NCBI GenBank assembly: GCA_038257845.1 | Contig: JBBSQL010000009.1 | Coordinates: forward strand, 24,823 to 88,822 | DNA: 64,000 nt | Direction: 5' to 3' | Origin: JAFDXJ01 sp038257845 | Lineage (GTDB): Bacteria; Bacteroidota; Bacteroidia; Chitinophagales; Chitinophagaceae | Shown here: piece by piece, positions 50,340 to 60,107 of the stretch | Position numbering within the stretch: the stretch's first letter is position 1 | How the letters are laid out: each line of letters begins with the position of its first letter | Position numbers and translations under genes: made by a program | Notes under the pieces: generated by a model | The model's database searches: none | Seen by the model: the letters and a program-made list of their open reading frames with translations, nothing else | What the model was told of the DNA's origin: nothing

Positions 50340-52694
50340 ATGAAATTTTTGATTCTCCCGATACTTTTTTTTATTTCGTTCATTTCTTTTGCGCAGCAAA
50401 AACATACAATCAATGGGTATGTAAAAGATTCACTAAGTGGCGAAACACTTAGAGGAGCAACAGTTTCAGAGCTTGGAAGCAGCAGCGCTATACAGACAAA
50501 TAATTATGGCTATTTTTCATTGACCTTGCCTGAAAATATTTTTAATATCCAGGTTTCCTTTATCGGTTATGAAACAAAAATTATTCATATAGATTCTTTT
50601 TCTGAACATACTTTCACCATTTTTTTAACGCCTGTGTCTTACAACCTGGAACAGGTAATTATTTCAGCTAAAAAAAGAGAAAGCAATGTGCAAACTGCGC
50701 AAATGGGAAAAGTGGATTTAAGCATTGCTGAAATCAAAGCGCTCCCATCTTTTTTGGGGGAAACGGATATTTTAAAAGCACTTCAGTTATTGCCTGGTGT
50801 GCGAAATGCGGGTGAAGGAAATTCCGGTTTTTATGTACGCGGTGGCGGCCCCGATCAAAATTTAGTTTTATTGGATGATGCTGTGGTTTATAATACAGGT
50901 CATCTCTTTGGTTTCTTTTCTGTCTTTAACGCGGATGCAGTGAAGTCGGTCTCTTTGATTAAAGGTGGTTTTCCTGCGCAATACGGAGGGCGTTTATCAA
51001 GCGTGATTGATATTGTAATGAAAGATGGAAACATTAATAAAACAGAAGTGGATGCAGGGATTGGATTGATCGCTTCACGCTTGTCCATACAAGGGCCATT
51101 GGTAAAAAATAAAGCTTCCTATATGCTGTCAGCACGTCGTACGTATATTGATGCGCTGACGAAACCATTTCTTGGGAAAAGCAATAACTACCATGGTTCC
51201 GGATATTATTTTTATGACCTGAATGCAAAAGCCAACTACCAGTTTTCAAACAATGACCGTTTATTTCTTAGTGGTTATTTTGGCCGGGATCAGTTTGATT
51301 TTAATAATGAAAAACGCTCTTTTACAACCAGTATTCCATGGGGAAACAGCACGGCTACTTTAAGGTGGAATCATGTATTTAATAAAAAACTTTTTGCAAA
51401 TACATCACTCATTTACAACGATTATAAATTTGATTTTAATGGCGCGCAAAATAATTTTAATATCAATGTTTCTTCCGGTATCAAAGATTTAAATGTCAAA
51501 TCTGATTTTGACTTTTATCCTGTACCGGAACATAAATTAAAAATGGGCGCTCAATATACATATCATACTTTTTTGCCAAGCCTGGTGAGTGGCAACCAGG
51601 ATACAACTGTGTTCGAGCCTTTGAATGTGCAGAAAAAATATGCCGGTGAATTTGCCTTATATATACAAGACGACTGGGCCATAACGAAAGGGCTGAAAGT
51701 AAACTATGGCCTGCGTTACAGCAGTTTCACCCAACTGGGGCCTTATACTGCATACGCGAGTGATGCCAATGGAAATCATATTGATAGCACCATTTACAGA
51801 TCGAATCAACCCATAAAAACGTATGGCGGTTTAGAACCACGCATGACCTGGCGGATTGATATAGATTCATTCAGTTCAATCAAAGCAGCCGTGTCACGAA
51901 ACCTTCAATATATACACCTGGTAAGCAATGCCGGAACTACTTTACCAACTGATATCTGGGTGCCAAGTACTTATAGGGTACGGCCACAAATCGCCTGGCA
52001 ATATGCTTTGGGTTATTTCAGGAATTTTCAAAACAACACGTATGAAACTTCACTGGAATTATATTATAAAACCATGGACAATCAAATCGAATACCGCGAA
52101 GGTTATACGCCCAATACACTGAAAGATCCGGAAGAAGATTTTGTGTTTGGAAAAGGCTGGAGTTATGGCTCGGAATTATTTATTCATAAAGTGAAAGGCC
52201 GTTTTACAGGCTGGATTGGTTATACTTTATCCTGGACATGGCGCAAGTTTCCGTCATTAAATAGCGGTGATAAATTCCCGGGCAAATATGACCGCCGTCA
52301 TGATCTTTCTGTAGTTGGTTCTTATCAACTGAATTCAAAATGGACATACTCATCAGTGTTTGTTTTTGGTACAGGTAATGCCATTTCTTTGCCGGAAAGA
52401 TTCTATTTTATTGATGGTGTTTTAACCCAGGAATTCAGTCGTGTCAATGCTTACCGCATGGCACCATATCACCGGCTCGATATATCTGCTACCTATACAC
52501 CGGTTCAAAAGAAGAAAAGATGGTACAAAGGAAGCTGGGTCTTTAGCGTGTATAATGTGTATAGCAGACTCAATCCATATTTCCTGTATTTTGACCAGGA
52601 AGGGAGCGCTGCAAATGGCACATTAACTGTAACAACAAAACAGGTTTCTTTATTTCCAGTCATTCCATCAGTGACCTGGAATGTTCATTTTTAA
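50340..52694 (+). CDS. TonB-dependent receptor with carboxypeptidase-like N-terminal domain
   Basis: 784 residues. Signal peptide, CarboxypepD_reg-like domain (about 22-110, INGYVKDSLSGETLRGATVS), plug domain (about 130-230: DILKALQLLPGVRNAGEGNS, GFYVRGGGPDQNLVLLDDAV) and a C-terminal 22-strand barrel ending in FPVIPSVTWNVHF. No SusD-like lipoprotein gene follows, so a polysaccharide-utilisation role is unlikely; a metal-complex or small-peptide substrate is possible. Confidence 0.93.
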   Translation: MKFLILPILFFISFISFAQQKHTINGYVKDSLSGETLRGATVSELGSSSAIQTNNYGYFSLTLPENIFNIQVSFIGYETKIIHIDSFSEHTFTIFLTPVSYNLEQVIISAKKRESNVQTAQMGKVDLSIAEIKALPSFLGETDILKALQLLPGVRNAGEGNSGFYVRGGGPDQNLVLLDDAVVYNTGHLFGFFSVFNADAVKSVSLIKGGFPAQYGGRLSSVIDIVMKDGNINKTEVDAGIGLIASRLSIQGPLVKNKASYMLSARRTYIDALTKPFLGKSNNYHGSGYYFYDLNAKANYQFSNNDRLFLSGYFGRDQFDFNNEKRSFTTSIPWGNSTATLRWNHVFNKKLFANTSLIYNDYKFDFNGAQNNFNINVSSGIKDLNVKSDFDFYPVPEHKLKMGAQYTYHTFLPSLVSGNQDTTVFEPLNVQKKYAGEFALYIQDDWAITKGLKVNYGLRYSSFTQLGPYTAYASDANGNHIDSTIYRSNQPIKTYGGLEPRMTWRIDIDSFSSIKAAVSRNLQYIHLVSNAGTTLPTDIWVPSTYRVRPQIAWQYALGYFRNFQNNTYETSLELYYKTMDNQIEYREGYTPNTLKDPEEDFVFGKGWSYGSELFIHKVKGRFTGWIGYTLSWTWRKFPSLNSGDKFPGKYDRRHDLSVVGSYQLNSKWTYSSVFVFGTGNAISLPERFYFIDGVLTQEFSRVNAYRMAPYHRLDISATYTPVQKKKRWYKGSWVFSVYNVYSRLNPYFLYFDQEGSAANGTLTVTTKQVSLFPVIPSVTWNVHF

Positions 52695-52789
52695 ATTTCG
52701 TTTTACCTGGTCAGCAATTGAATTTTTCTCTTTTGACCCCCGGGTTTTTTTAAAATATTTTTTTATATCAGCTAATTTTCATTCCTTTG

Positions 52790-52819
52790 TTAACTATTTG
52801 GTTAAACAATATGGTTAAA
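52790..52819 (+). promoter_or_regulatory. Putative TetR operator overlapping the tetR start codon
   Basis: Inverted repeat TTAAC-6 nt-GTTAA (52790-52805) followed by a second GGTTAAA half-site (52813-52819). The tetR ATG lies inside it at 52811. Nearly the same 31-nt arrangement recurs at 53445-53473 before the next gene. A -7-like TAATTTTC at 52773-52780 lies just upstream. Confidence 0.7.
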
Positions 52820-53428
52820 TTAAAATTAGAAAAAAGCACGGAAGAAAAAATCCTTTCAGCCGCTAAAAAAGTTTTTATTCAAAAAGGCATGAGTGGCGCG
52901 CGCATGCAGGACATTGCAGATGAAGCAGGAATCAATAAAGCGTTGCTGCATTATTATTTCAGGAATAAGCAAAAATTGTTTGAAGTGATTTTCCTGGAGG
53001 CTGCTGAGAAATTATTCCCGGCTGTTAACGAGGTCTTTGAATCGGATACGCCGCTTTTTGAAAAGATCGAAAATTTTTGCGACAGATATATTAGTATTAT
53101 GAGTGAAAACCCTTTCCTGCCTTTATTTGTGCTGAATGAGATCAGCCGTGATCCGGCTACTTTTTTTTCCAAAATTTGGGGGAAACAAACTGTTCCCAGG
53201 CCACATAAATTTTTAGATCAAATTGACAAAGAAGTAAAGAAAGGAAATATTACTAGGATCAGCCCAATACAATTATTAATGAACCTGATCTCCATGACGA
53301 TTTTTCCATTCGTCGCCAAAGAAATGTTCAAATTCAACATGCAGATAGATGAATTGCAATTTCGCGCCATTATGGAACAAAGAAAAAAAGAGATTCCTAA
53401 ATTTATTATTCAATCAATAAAAAAGTAA
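52811..53428 (+). CDS. TetR family transcriptional regulator
   Basis: 205 residues from the ATG at 52811; an upstream in-frame Met would start before the operator and is less likely. HTH: ILSAAKKVFIQKGMSGARMQ, then DEAGINKALLHYYFRNKQKL. First gene of a six-gene export operon. An operator-like element overlaps its own start and is repeated before the next gene. Confidence 0.93.
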   Translation: MVKLKLEKSTEEKILSAAKKVFIQKGMSGARMQDIADEAGINKALLHYYFRNKQKLFEVIFLEAAEKLFPAVNEVFESDTPLFEKIENFCDRYISIMSENPFLPLFVLNEISRDPATFFSKIWGKQTVPRPHKFLDQIDKEVKKGNITRISPIQLLMNLISMTIFPFVAKEMFKFNMQIDELQFRAIMEQRKKEIPKFIIQSIKK

Positions 53429-53444
53429 AAAATTTATGCCTGAA

Positions 53445-53473
53445 TTAACTAAATGGTTAAATATGTTGGTTAA
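53445..53473 (+). promoter_or_regulatory. Second copy of the TetR operator, overlapping the efflux-gene start
   Basis: TTAAC-6 nt-GTTAA (53445-53460) plus GGTTAA (53468-53473), closely matching the element at 52790. The ATG of the TolC-like gene (53463) falls inside it, as tetR's does in the first copy. Confidence 0.7.
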
Positions 53474-54737
53474 GAAATATTTTATTTTTATCCTACTTCT
53501 TTTCGGATCAAGTTTGCATGCACAGGATTACCGGGTAATTACGCTTGAAAAAGCAAATGAACTGGCATTCAAAAATTATCCGCTGATACAGCAAAAAGAT
53601 TTGATCCGGCAAACTGCAGATTTTACAATAGCCAATTTGAATAAAAAATTCCTGCCACAACTTTCTGCAAACGGACAGGCTTCCTACCAGTCTGATGTTA
53701 CAGCAATTAATATTCCTATTGCAGGATTTTCTATAGAAGGACCGGCAAAAGATCAGTATAAAATTTATGGAGATGCCAGTGTACTTTTATTTGATGGAGG
53801 TGTAATAAATGAACAGAAAAAAACTGCACAATTAAAATCTGAAATAGATGCACAAAAAATTGATGTGGAATTATATAAAATCCGTGAAAGAGTGGACCAG
53901 ATTTTTACAAGTATTTTATTTTTTGAAGGACAAATGAGGCAGGTCAGCCTGAAGCAGAAAGATATACAAATTGGCATTGATAAAATGGAAGCGAGGTTGC
54001 AAAATGGTTTGGCATTCAGATCGAATGTAAACGAACTCAAGGCAGAATATCTTCAATCTGAACAACGAAAAATTGAATTGAATGCGGGCAGGAAAGGTTT
54101 AATTAAAACGCTGGAATTATTTATGAATGTGCATTTCAGCGATTCAGTTGTTTTTGAAATGCCCGTCATTAAAAATATTTCTAATGATATCTCGAGGCCT
54201 GAAATAAAACTATATGCTGATCAGAATATTTTATTGGAACAACAAAAATCACTGGTCCGGGCAGGCAATATGCCAAAAGCCAGTTTATTTATGCAGGTCG
54301 GTTATGGCAGGCCAACATTTAATTTTTTAAAAAATGATTTTGATTTTTTTTATATAGGTGGCATTCGTCTTACGTGGCCACTCAGTGGCTTATACACCAG
54401 GAAAAATGACCTGCAATTAATTGACATTGATAAAAAATCTAACTCGATACAGGAAGCTACATTTTTATTAAATGTGCAAACACAATTGACTCAGCAACAA
54501 GCAGAGATTGATAAAATGATAGCATTGGTTGAAAGCGATCATGCAATCATTGAATTGCGCGAAAGTGTAAAGGAAGCTGCGAAAGCGCAACTTGAAAACG
54601 GGGTTATTACCAGTGGTGATTATTTAAGGGAAGTAAATGCAGAGGACCAGTCAAGACAAGCGTTGATAACGCACGAGGTTCAATTATTACAGGCAAAAAT
54701 TTATTATCAAACTATACAAGGAAAAATTTATGAATAA
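53463..54737 (+). CDS. TolC-like outer membrane efflux protein
   Basis: 424 residues from the ATG at 53463, which puts the signal peptide (MLVKKYFIFILLLFGSSLHA) at the very start. Two OEP domains follow (VITLEKANELAFKNYPLIQQ, VKEAAKAQLENGVITSGDYL). Outer-membrane component of the ABC export system. The stop overlaps the HlyD gene by 8 bp. Confidence 0.93.
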   Translation: MLVKKYFIFILLLFGSSLHAQDYRVITLEKANELAFKNYPLIQQKDLIRQTADFTIANLNKKFLPQLSANGQASYQSDVTAINIPIAGFSIEGPAKDQYKIYGDASVLLFDGGVINEQKKTAQLKSEIDAQKIDVELYKIRERVDQIFTSILFFEGQMRQVSLKQKDIQIGIDKMEARLQNGLAFRSNVNELKAEYLQSEQRKIELNAGRKGLIKTLELFMNVHFSDSVVFEMPVIKNISNDISRPEIKLYADQNILLEQQKSLVRAGNMPKASLFMQVGYGRPTFNFLKNDFDFFYIGGIRLTWPLSGLYTRKNDLQLIDIDKKSNSIQEATFLLNVQTQLTQQQAEIDKMIALVESDHAIIELRESVKEAAKAQLENGVITSGDYLREVNAEDQSRQALITHEVQLLQAKIYYQTIQGKIYE

Positions 54738-55677
54738 AAAAATTTATAGTGTAGCATTGCTTGCCTTTTTTGCAATTGCATGCAATAATAATCAACAACC
54801 GTTTGATGCGTCAGGAACTTTTGAAGCAGATGAAGTAGTTGTATCGGCTGAAGTACCCGGGCAATTAATATCTTTTGATGTGCAGGAAGGGGATTCAATT
54901 GCGCTTAATAAAATTGTTGGCGAAATAGATGCGGAAAACCTGTCGCTTCAAAAAGAACAAGTACAGGCAAGTATCAAAGCGCTTGGTGAAAAAACAGTGG
55001 ATACAGAACCCCAGGTTTTGTTACTGCAAAAACAATTGTCAGTGCAGCAATCTGAATTGCAAAACACTTTATATGAAACAACAAGGCTTGAAAATTTATT
55101 CAGGCAGGATGCAGCCACAGGAAAACAGGTAGATGATATTCACGCAAAAGCGGATGTGCTGAAAAAACAAATTGCTGTAACGCAGCAACAAATTAATGTA
55201 TTGCGAAATAATGTTGCTGCGCAAAACAGGGGTGTGCTAAGTGAAACAAAACCTTTGGAAAAAAAAGTAGCACAATTAAATGAACAAATTACAAAAGCAA
55301 ATATTGTCAATCCTGTCCAGGGCATTGTACTTACAAAATATGCGGAAGCCGGGGAGTTTGTAACAGCCGGAAAAGCATTGTATGAAATCGCCAATCTTTC
55401 TGAAATGACTTTGCGGGCTTACATTTCAGGAGATCAACTTTCGCAAGTAGCGTTGGGCCAGCAAGTAAAAGTGCGGGTGGATAATGGCGCTAATGCATTT
55501 AAAGAATTTCCCGGCATCATTAGTTGGATTGCGGATAAGGCGGAGTTTACCCCCAAAACAATTCAGACAAAAGATGAACGGGCCAACCTGGTGTATGCCA
55601 TTAAAGTAAAAGTAAAAAATGATGGCTTTTTAAAAATTGGCATGTATGGAGAAGTGATTTTGAAAACGCAACCTTAA
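54730..55677 (+). CDS. HlyD/YbhG-type periplasmic adaptor, lipoprotein
   Basis: 315 residues. Lipobox FFAIAC (Cys at about residue 18). Biotinyl-lipoyl part (FEADEVVVSAEVPGQLISFD), coiled-coil hairpin (about 60-160) and beta-barrel domain near the C-terminus. Connects the ABC permeases to the TolC-like duct. Overlaps the TolC-like gene by 8 bp. Confidence 0.93.
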   Translation: MNKKIYSVALLAFFAIACNNNQQPFDASGTFEADEVVVSAEVPGQLISFDVQEGDSIALNKIVGEIDAENLSLQKEQVQASIKALGEKTVDTEPQVLLLQKQLSVQQSELQNTLYETTRLENLFRQDAATGKQVDDIHAKADVLKKQIAVTQQQINVLRNNVAAQNRGVLSETKPLEKKVAQLNEQITKANIVNPVQGIVLTKYAEAGEFVTAGKALYEIANLSEMTLRAYISGDQLSQVALGQQVKVRVDNGANAFKEFPGIISWIADKAEFTPKTIQTKDERANLVYAIKVKVKNDGFLKIGMYGEVILKTQP

Positions 55678-55690
55678 AAAATAATTGAGC

Positions 55691-56617
55691 ATGCCTGCAA
55701 TTATTGCAAAAAATATTGTGAAGTTTTATGGTATAAAAAAAGACCGGATAAAAGCCTTGTCGGGTGTTTCTATCGAGGTCAGTAAAGGAGAATTATTTGG
55801 CATGATCGGTCCTGATGGTGCAGGCAAAACTTCTTTGATCAGAATATTGACGACTTTATTACTGGCCGATGAAGGAGAAGGATCTGTTGATGGTGTTGAC
55901 CTCGTGAAAAATTTTAAAGACATCAGGAAAAGTGTAGGCTATATGCCGGGAAAATTTTCTTTATACCCTGATTTAACCGTTGAAGAAAACCTGAATTTTT
56001 TTGCAACAATTTTTTCTACAACTATCCGGGAAAATTATGATTTAATAAAAGATATCTATATACAATTAGAGCCTTTCAAAAATAGGAAAGCCGGTAATTT
56101 ATCCGGTGGCATGAAACAAAAGCTGGCACTGTGTTGTGCACTAATACATAAGCCATCTGTGTTATTTTTAGATGAGCCAACAACAGGTGTGGATGCCGTT
56201 TCGAGGAAAGAATTTTGGGACATGTTGATACGTTTAAAAGTACAGGGCATAACTATTTTGGTAAGTACACCTTATATGGATGAAGCAGAAATGTGTGACA
56301 GAGTTGCGTTGATGCAGTTGGGGAAAATATTATCTGTAGATACACCGGCAGCAATTTTAAAGCAATTTAAAAATGATGTTTTTGAAGTGCGTGCTGAAAA
56401 GATGTTGCCGTTATTAAAGGAACTGCAACAATATGATGGAGCAGCGGATGCATATTTTTTTGGTGCAGCACACCATGTTGTGATGAAAACAAAAAATAAT
56501 GAAAACGATCTTAAAAATTATTTATCAAAATTCACACACGATGATCTGGAGATACATAAAATACAACCGGACATTGAAGATTGCTTTATAGCCCTCATGA
56601 AAAATGTGTCAGAATAA
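55691..56617 (+). CDS. ABC transporter ATP-binding protein (YbhF N-terminal-like)
   Basis: 308 residues from the ATG at 55691; a TTG two codons earlier is in frame but weaker. Walker A GPDGAGKTSL with Asp in place of Asn, as in the first cassette of YbhF. Signature LSGGMKQKLALCCALI, Walker B LFLDEPTTGVDAVSRKEF. A C-terminal extension follows. Here the two YbhF halves are separate genes. Confidence 0.93.
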   Translation: MPAIIAKNIVKFYGIKKDRIKALSGVSIEVSKGELFGMIGPDGAGKTSLIRILTTLLLADEGEGSVDGVDLVKNFKDIRKSVGYMPGKFSLYPDLTVEENLNFFATIFSTTIRENYDLIKDIYIQLEPFKNRKAGNLSGGMKQKLALCCALIHKPSVLFLDEPTTGVDAVSRKEFWDMLIRLKVQGITILVSTPYMDEAEMCDRVALMQLGKILSVDTPAAILKQFKNDVFEVRAEKMLPLLKELQQYDGAADAYFFGAAHHVVMKTKNNENDLKNYLSKFTHDDLEIHKIQPDIEDCFIALMKNVSE

Positions 56618-56622
56618 AATAT

Positions 56623-57369
56623 ATGAATAATGACATAGCCATATCAGCAGATCAACTCACAAAAAAATTTGGTGATTTTATCGCTGTGGACCATATTTCT
56701 TTTAATGTAAAAAAAGGAGAGATATTTGGTTTCCTTGGTGCGAATGGTGCGGGAAAAACGACTGCCATCCGGATGCTATGCGGTTTATCGCGTCCAAGCT
56801 CGGGGAAGGCTTCTGTGGCAGGTTTTGATGTGTTTACCAAAACAGAAAAAATCAAAAAAAATATTGGTTATATGAGCCAAAAATTTTCCTTGTATGAAGA
56901 CCTGACGGTAAAAGAAAACATCCGGTTTTTTGCGGGAATTTATGGGATGAGCGCAGCTTTTATAAAAACAAATTCGGAGGCTGTGATTAAGAAGCTGCAC
57001 CTCGAAGGGGAAGGGGATAAACTGGTCAAATATTTACCAACAGGTTGGAAACAAAAACTGGCTTTTTCAGTGGCCATATTTCATGAGCCACAAATTGTTT
57101 TCCTGGATGAACCCACCGGCGGAGTGGATCCTGTAACAAGAAGAGAATTTTGGGAAATGATCTATGAAGCGGCAGAAAAAGGGATCACCATTTTTGTAAC
57201 AACACATTATATGGATGAAGCAGAATATTGTAATCGCGTATGTATAATGGTTGATGGTAAAATTGAAGCATTGGATACGCCAAAGGAATTAAAAAATATA
57301 TACCAGGTAGAATCAATGGAAGAGGTGTTTTTAAAACTGGCCCGGAAAGCAGTCAGGGTGGATAATTAA
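56623..57369 (+). CDS. ABC transporter ATP-binding protein (YbhF C-terminal-like)
   Basis: 248 residues from the ATG at 56623, six bases after the previous stop. Walker A GANGAGKTTA; the signature is altered to LPTGWKQKL in place of LSGGQ; Walker B VFLDEPTGGVDPVTRREF. Pairs with the preceding ATPase in one exporter, as in YbhF-type systems where the second cassette also has a changed signature. Confidence 0.93.
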   Translation: MNNDIAISADQLTKKFGDFIAVDHISFNVKKGEIFGFLGANGAGKTTAIRMLCGLSRPSSGKASVAGFDVFTKTEKIKKNIGYMSQKFSLYEDLTVKENIRFFAGIYGMSAAFIKTNSEAVIKKLHLEGEGDKLVKYLPTGWKQKLAFSVAIFHEPQIVFLDEPTGGVDPVTRREFWEMIYEAAEKGITIFVTTHYMDEAEYCNRVCIMVDGKIEALDTPKELKNIYQVESMEEVFLKLARKAVRVDN

Positions 57370-57390
57370 AATGCGCTTTCAAAAAAAAGT

Positions 57391-58497
57391 ATGAAACAAT
57401 TTTTATCATTTATAAAAAAAGAATTTTATCACATTCTTCGTGACAGGCGGACGATGCTAATCCTGCTGGGAATGCCCATTGTGCAAATTATCATTTTTGG
57501 TTTTGCTTTGACCAATGAAGTAAAAAATTCAAAGATTGCTGTGCTTGATTTTTCACATGATGCAGCTACACAAGCGATCATACAATCGCTCGATGCCAGT
57601 AATTATTTTGATATCCAAAAAAATCTCACTGGGTTTAATGAAATAGATGCTGCATTCAAAGAAGGGGCAATTAAATTGGCCATCATTTTTCCTCAGAATT
57701 TTGATGCAGATCTCGGGCATTTTAATAAGGCCAGTTTGCAGATCATTGCGGATGCATCAGATCCAAATGTTGCAAACACTTTGACTAATAATGCGACGGT
57801 TATCATTAAAGATTACCAGCAAAAGATCAATGCACCACGGAAAATTCCTTATACGATTACGACAGAAATAAGAATGCTGTACAATCCTCAATTAAAAGGT
57901 GCTTATAGTTTTGTGCCCGGTGTAATGGCGATGGTGCTCATGCTTATCTGCACCATGATGACTGCAATAACTATTGTGCGGGAAAAAGAAACGGGTACCA
58001 TGGAAGTGCTGCTTGTGTCACCTGTTTCACCCATTAAAATAATCATTTCAAAAGCAATTCCTTACCTGTTATTGTCCATCATTAATATCATTAGTATTTT
58101 ATTGTTAAGTGTATTTGTATTGGATGTGCCCATCAATGGCAGCCTGGCATTATTGCTGGCGGTTAGTATTTTATTTACACTCACTTCGCTGGCATTGGGT
58201 TTACTCATTTCATCTGTAACCGATTCACAACAAACGGCTATGTTTATTTCTTTAGTTGGATTGTTTTTACCTACTGTTATGCTGAGTGGTTTTATGTTTC
58301 CCATTGAAAATATGCCCTTGCCACTACGCATTTTTTCAAATGCCGTACCTGCAAAATGGTATTATACAATTGTAAAATCGGTGATGATAAAAGGAGTTGG
58401 GGTGTCAATTATCTGGAAAGATATTTTGGTCCTAACGGGAATGTTATTCCTATTCCTGGCAATAAGTATCCGGACTTTTAAAATAAGGCTTGCATGA
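57391..58497 (+). CDS. ABC-2 type permease (YbhS/YbhR-like)
   Basis: 368 residues. N-terminal membrane helix, a large extracytoplasmic domain (about 40-170), then five helices (about 175-365), the layout of ABC2_membrane_3 permeases. A conserved VREKETGTMEVLLVSPVSP loop contacts the ATPase. Overlaps the next permease gene by four bases (ATGA). Confidence 0.93.
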   Translation: MKQFLSFIKKEFYHILRDRRTMLILLGMPIVQIIIFGFALTNEVKNSKIAVLDFSHDAATQAIIQSLDASNYFDIQKNLTGFNEIDAAFKEGAIKLAIIFPQNFDADLGHFNKASLQIIADASDPNVANTLTNNATVIIKDYQQKINAPRKIPYTITTEIRMLYNPQLKGAYSFVPGVMAMVLMLICTMMTAITIVREKETGTMEVLLVSPVSPIKIIISKAIPYLLLSIINIISILLLSVFVLDVPINGSLALLLAVSILFTLTSLALGLLISSVTDSQQTAMFISLVGLFLPTVMLSGFMFPIENMPLPLRIFSNAVPAKWYYTIVKSVMIKGVGVSIIWKDILVLTGMLFLFLAISIRTFKIRLA

Positions 58498-59612
58498 AAG
58501 TGTTGAAATATTTATTGGAAAAAGAGTTCAGGCAAATATTCCGTAACAAATCAATTTTACGCATCATTTTTTTAATGCCGATTGTGCAATTGATCGTATT
58601 GCCGTGGGCTGCGGATTATGAAATGAAAAATATTAATATAACGGTTATTGATCATGATCATTCTCCTGTTTCACGCGAGCTCATTTCGAAGATCACTGCT
58701 TCCGGTTATTTTATTTTACAGGATTACAGCAATTCCTACAAATCATCATTAAGTGATATTGAAACGGATAAAGCGGATTTGATTTTAGAAATCCCTGCTT
58801 CATTCGCAGAAAATTTAATCAAAAAAAATGAGGCAAATTTATTTATTGCTGTCAATGCAATCAATGGCGTAAAAGCCGGACTGGGCGGCGCTTACCTGCA
58901 AAAGATCATTCAAAATTATAACAGTGATATCCGCGCAAAATATATGCAATCCTCACGATTCAGTCCCGAAAAAAATATTGATATCATATCTTCCAACTGG
59001 TACAATCCGCAGATGAATTATAAAAATTTCATGGTGCCCGGTATCCTGGTAATTTTAGTGACACTGGTCGGATCATTTTTGGCTTCTTTAAATATTGTGA
59101 AAGAAAAAGAGATTGGAACAATTGAACAGATCAATGTGACGCCCATTAAAAAATGGCAATTCATCGCGGGCAAACTTATTCCGTTCTGGATATTGGGATT
59201 ATTAGTTCTATTAATCGGCCTCCTGATTTCCCGGCTTTTTTATGGTATCATCCCGCAGGGAAATTTATTCGTGTTATTAATTTTTGCGGCAGTTTATATG
59301 CTGGCGGTTTTAGGATTGGGCTTATTAATTTCTACCTACACATCCACACAGCAACAGGCCATGCTGATCTCATTTTTCCTGATCATGGTTTTTGTTTTAC
59401 TGGGTGGTTTATATACTTCAATTGACAGTATGCCGCACTGGGCGCAGGTTCTGACAAAATTTAACCCGGTCACTTATTTCGTGGAAGTGATCCGCATGGT
59501 TATTTTAAAAGGCAGCGGTTTTGCGGATATTGAAAATCAATTGCTGATTATTTCTGGCTTTGCTGTTTTCTTAAATGGCTGGGCAGTTTTTAATTACAGG
59601 AAGCGGTATTGA
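58494..59612 (+). CDS. ABC-2 type permease (YbhR/YbhS-like)
   Basis: 372 residues with the same layout as the preceding gene, including VKEKEIGTIEQINVTPIKKW. The two permeases likely form a heterodimer. Last gene of the operon. Drug or amphiphile export is the usual function of this system. Confidence 0.93.
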   Translation: MKVLKYLLEKEFRQIFRNKSILRIIFLMPIVQLIVLPWAADYEMKNINITVIDHDHSPVSRELISKITASGYFILQDYSNSYKSSLSDIETDKADLILEIPASFAENLIKKNEANLFIAVNAINGVKAGLGGAYLQKIIQNYNSDIRAKYMQSSRFSPEKNIDIISSNWYNPQMNYKNFMVPGILVILVTLVGSFLASLNIVKEKEIGTIEQINVTPIKKWQFIAGKLIPFWILGLLVLLIGLLISRLFYGIIPQGNLFVLLIFAAVYMLAVLGLGLLISTYTSTQQQAMLISFFLIMVFVLLGGLYTSIDSMPHWAQVLTKFNPVTYFVEVIRMVILKGSGFADIENQLLIISGFAVFLNGWAVFNYRKRY

Positions 59613-59654
59613 GTTTTAAGAAATATTTCATTTTTAAAATTGAAAATATTCAAC

Positions 59655-59662
59655 TATCTTTG
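59655..59662 (+). promoter_or_regulatory. -7 box of the Xre/RES operon
   Basis: TATCTTTG, exact TAnnTTTG, 19 bases before the antitoxin ATG; separates the toxin-antitoxin unit from the ABC operon. Confidence 0.6.
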
Positions 59663-59681
59663 TTCTCTAAAAAAACATTGA

Positions 59682-60098
59682 ATGCAGGGAAACTTAATTA
59701 AAAATAAATTCAAAGATTTGGAATTTATAGATAATCGTTCGATCGTACTTTCAGCAAAAGAAGGCTTAAAAGCTAAAGTGTTTTACGATTTTGCGGAAGC
59801 CATAAAAATGCCTGAAAAATACCTGGCTTCGCTTATCAATTTATCGGCGCGTACGATCAGTAATTATAAAGAGAAAAGAAAAAATCTCGCTCCTTTGTAT
59901 AGTGAACATTTGCTGAAATTGATTGCATTATATGAAAAGGGTGAGACCATCTTCGGAAATGTTGACGAATTTACATATTGGCTAAACAAACCATTTTGGA
60001 AATCTTCTCAAAAGCCCATTGACCTCATTGGAACATCCGGCGGTGTTGATCTTGTGATGCATGAAATAGACCAGTTAGCACAAGGTTATCCCGTTTAA
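59682..60098 (+). CDS. Xre/MbcA/ParS-type antitoxin (DUF2384)
   Basis: 138 residues. N-terminal HTH-like helices (LASLINLSARTISNYKEKRK) and C-terminal toxin-binding DUF2384 part (ALYEKGETIFGNVDEFTYWL with LNKPFWKSSQKPIDLI). Antitoxin of a RES-Xre pair, probably also the operon repressor. It ends 9 bp before the toxin gene. Confidence 0.93.
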   Translation: MQGNLIKNKFKDLEFIDNRSIVLSAKEGLKAKVFYDFAEAIKMPEKYLASLINLSARTISNYKEKRKNLAPLYSEHLLKLIALYEKGETIFGNVDEFTYWLNKPFWKSSQKPIDLIGTSGGVDLVMHEIDQLAQGYPV

Positions 60099-60107
60099 TT
60101 ATTTACG

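Noticed and set aside
50340..52694. Polysaccharide utilisation locus (SusC/SusD)
   Set aside because: No SusD-like lipoprotein gene follows the TonB receptor and no glycoside hydrolase is adjacent.
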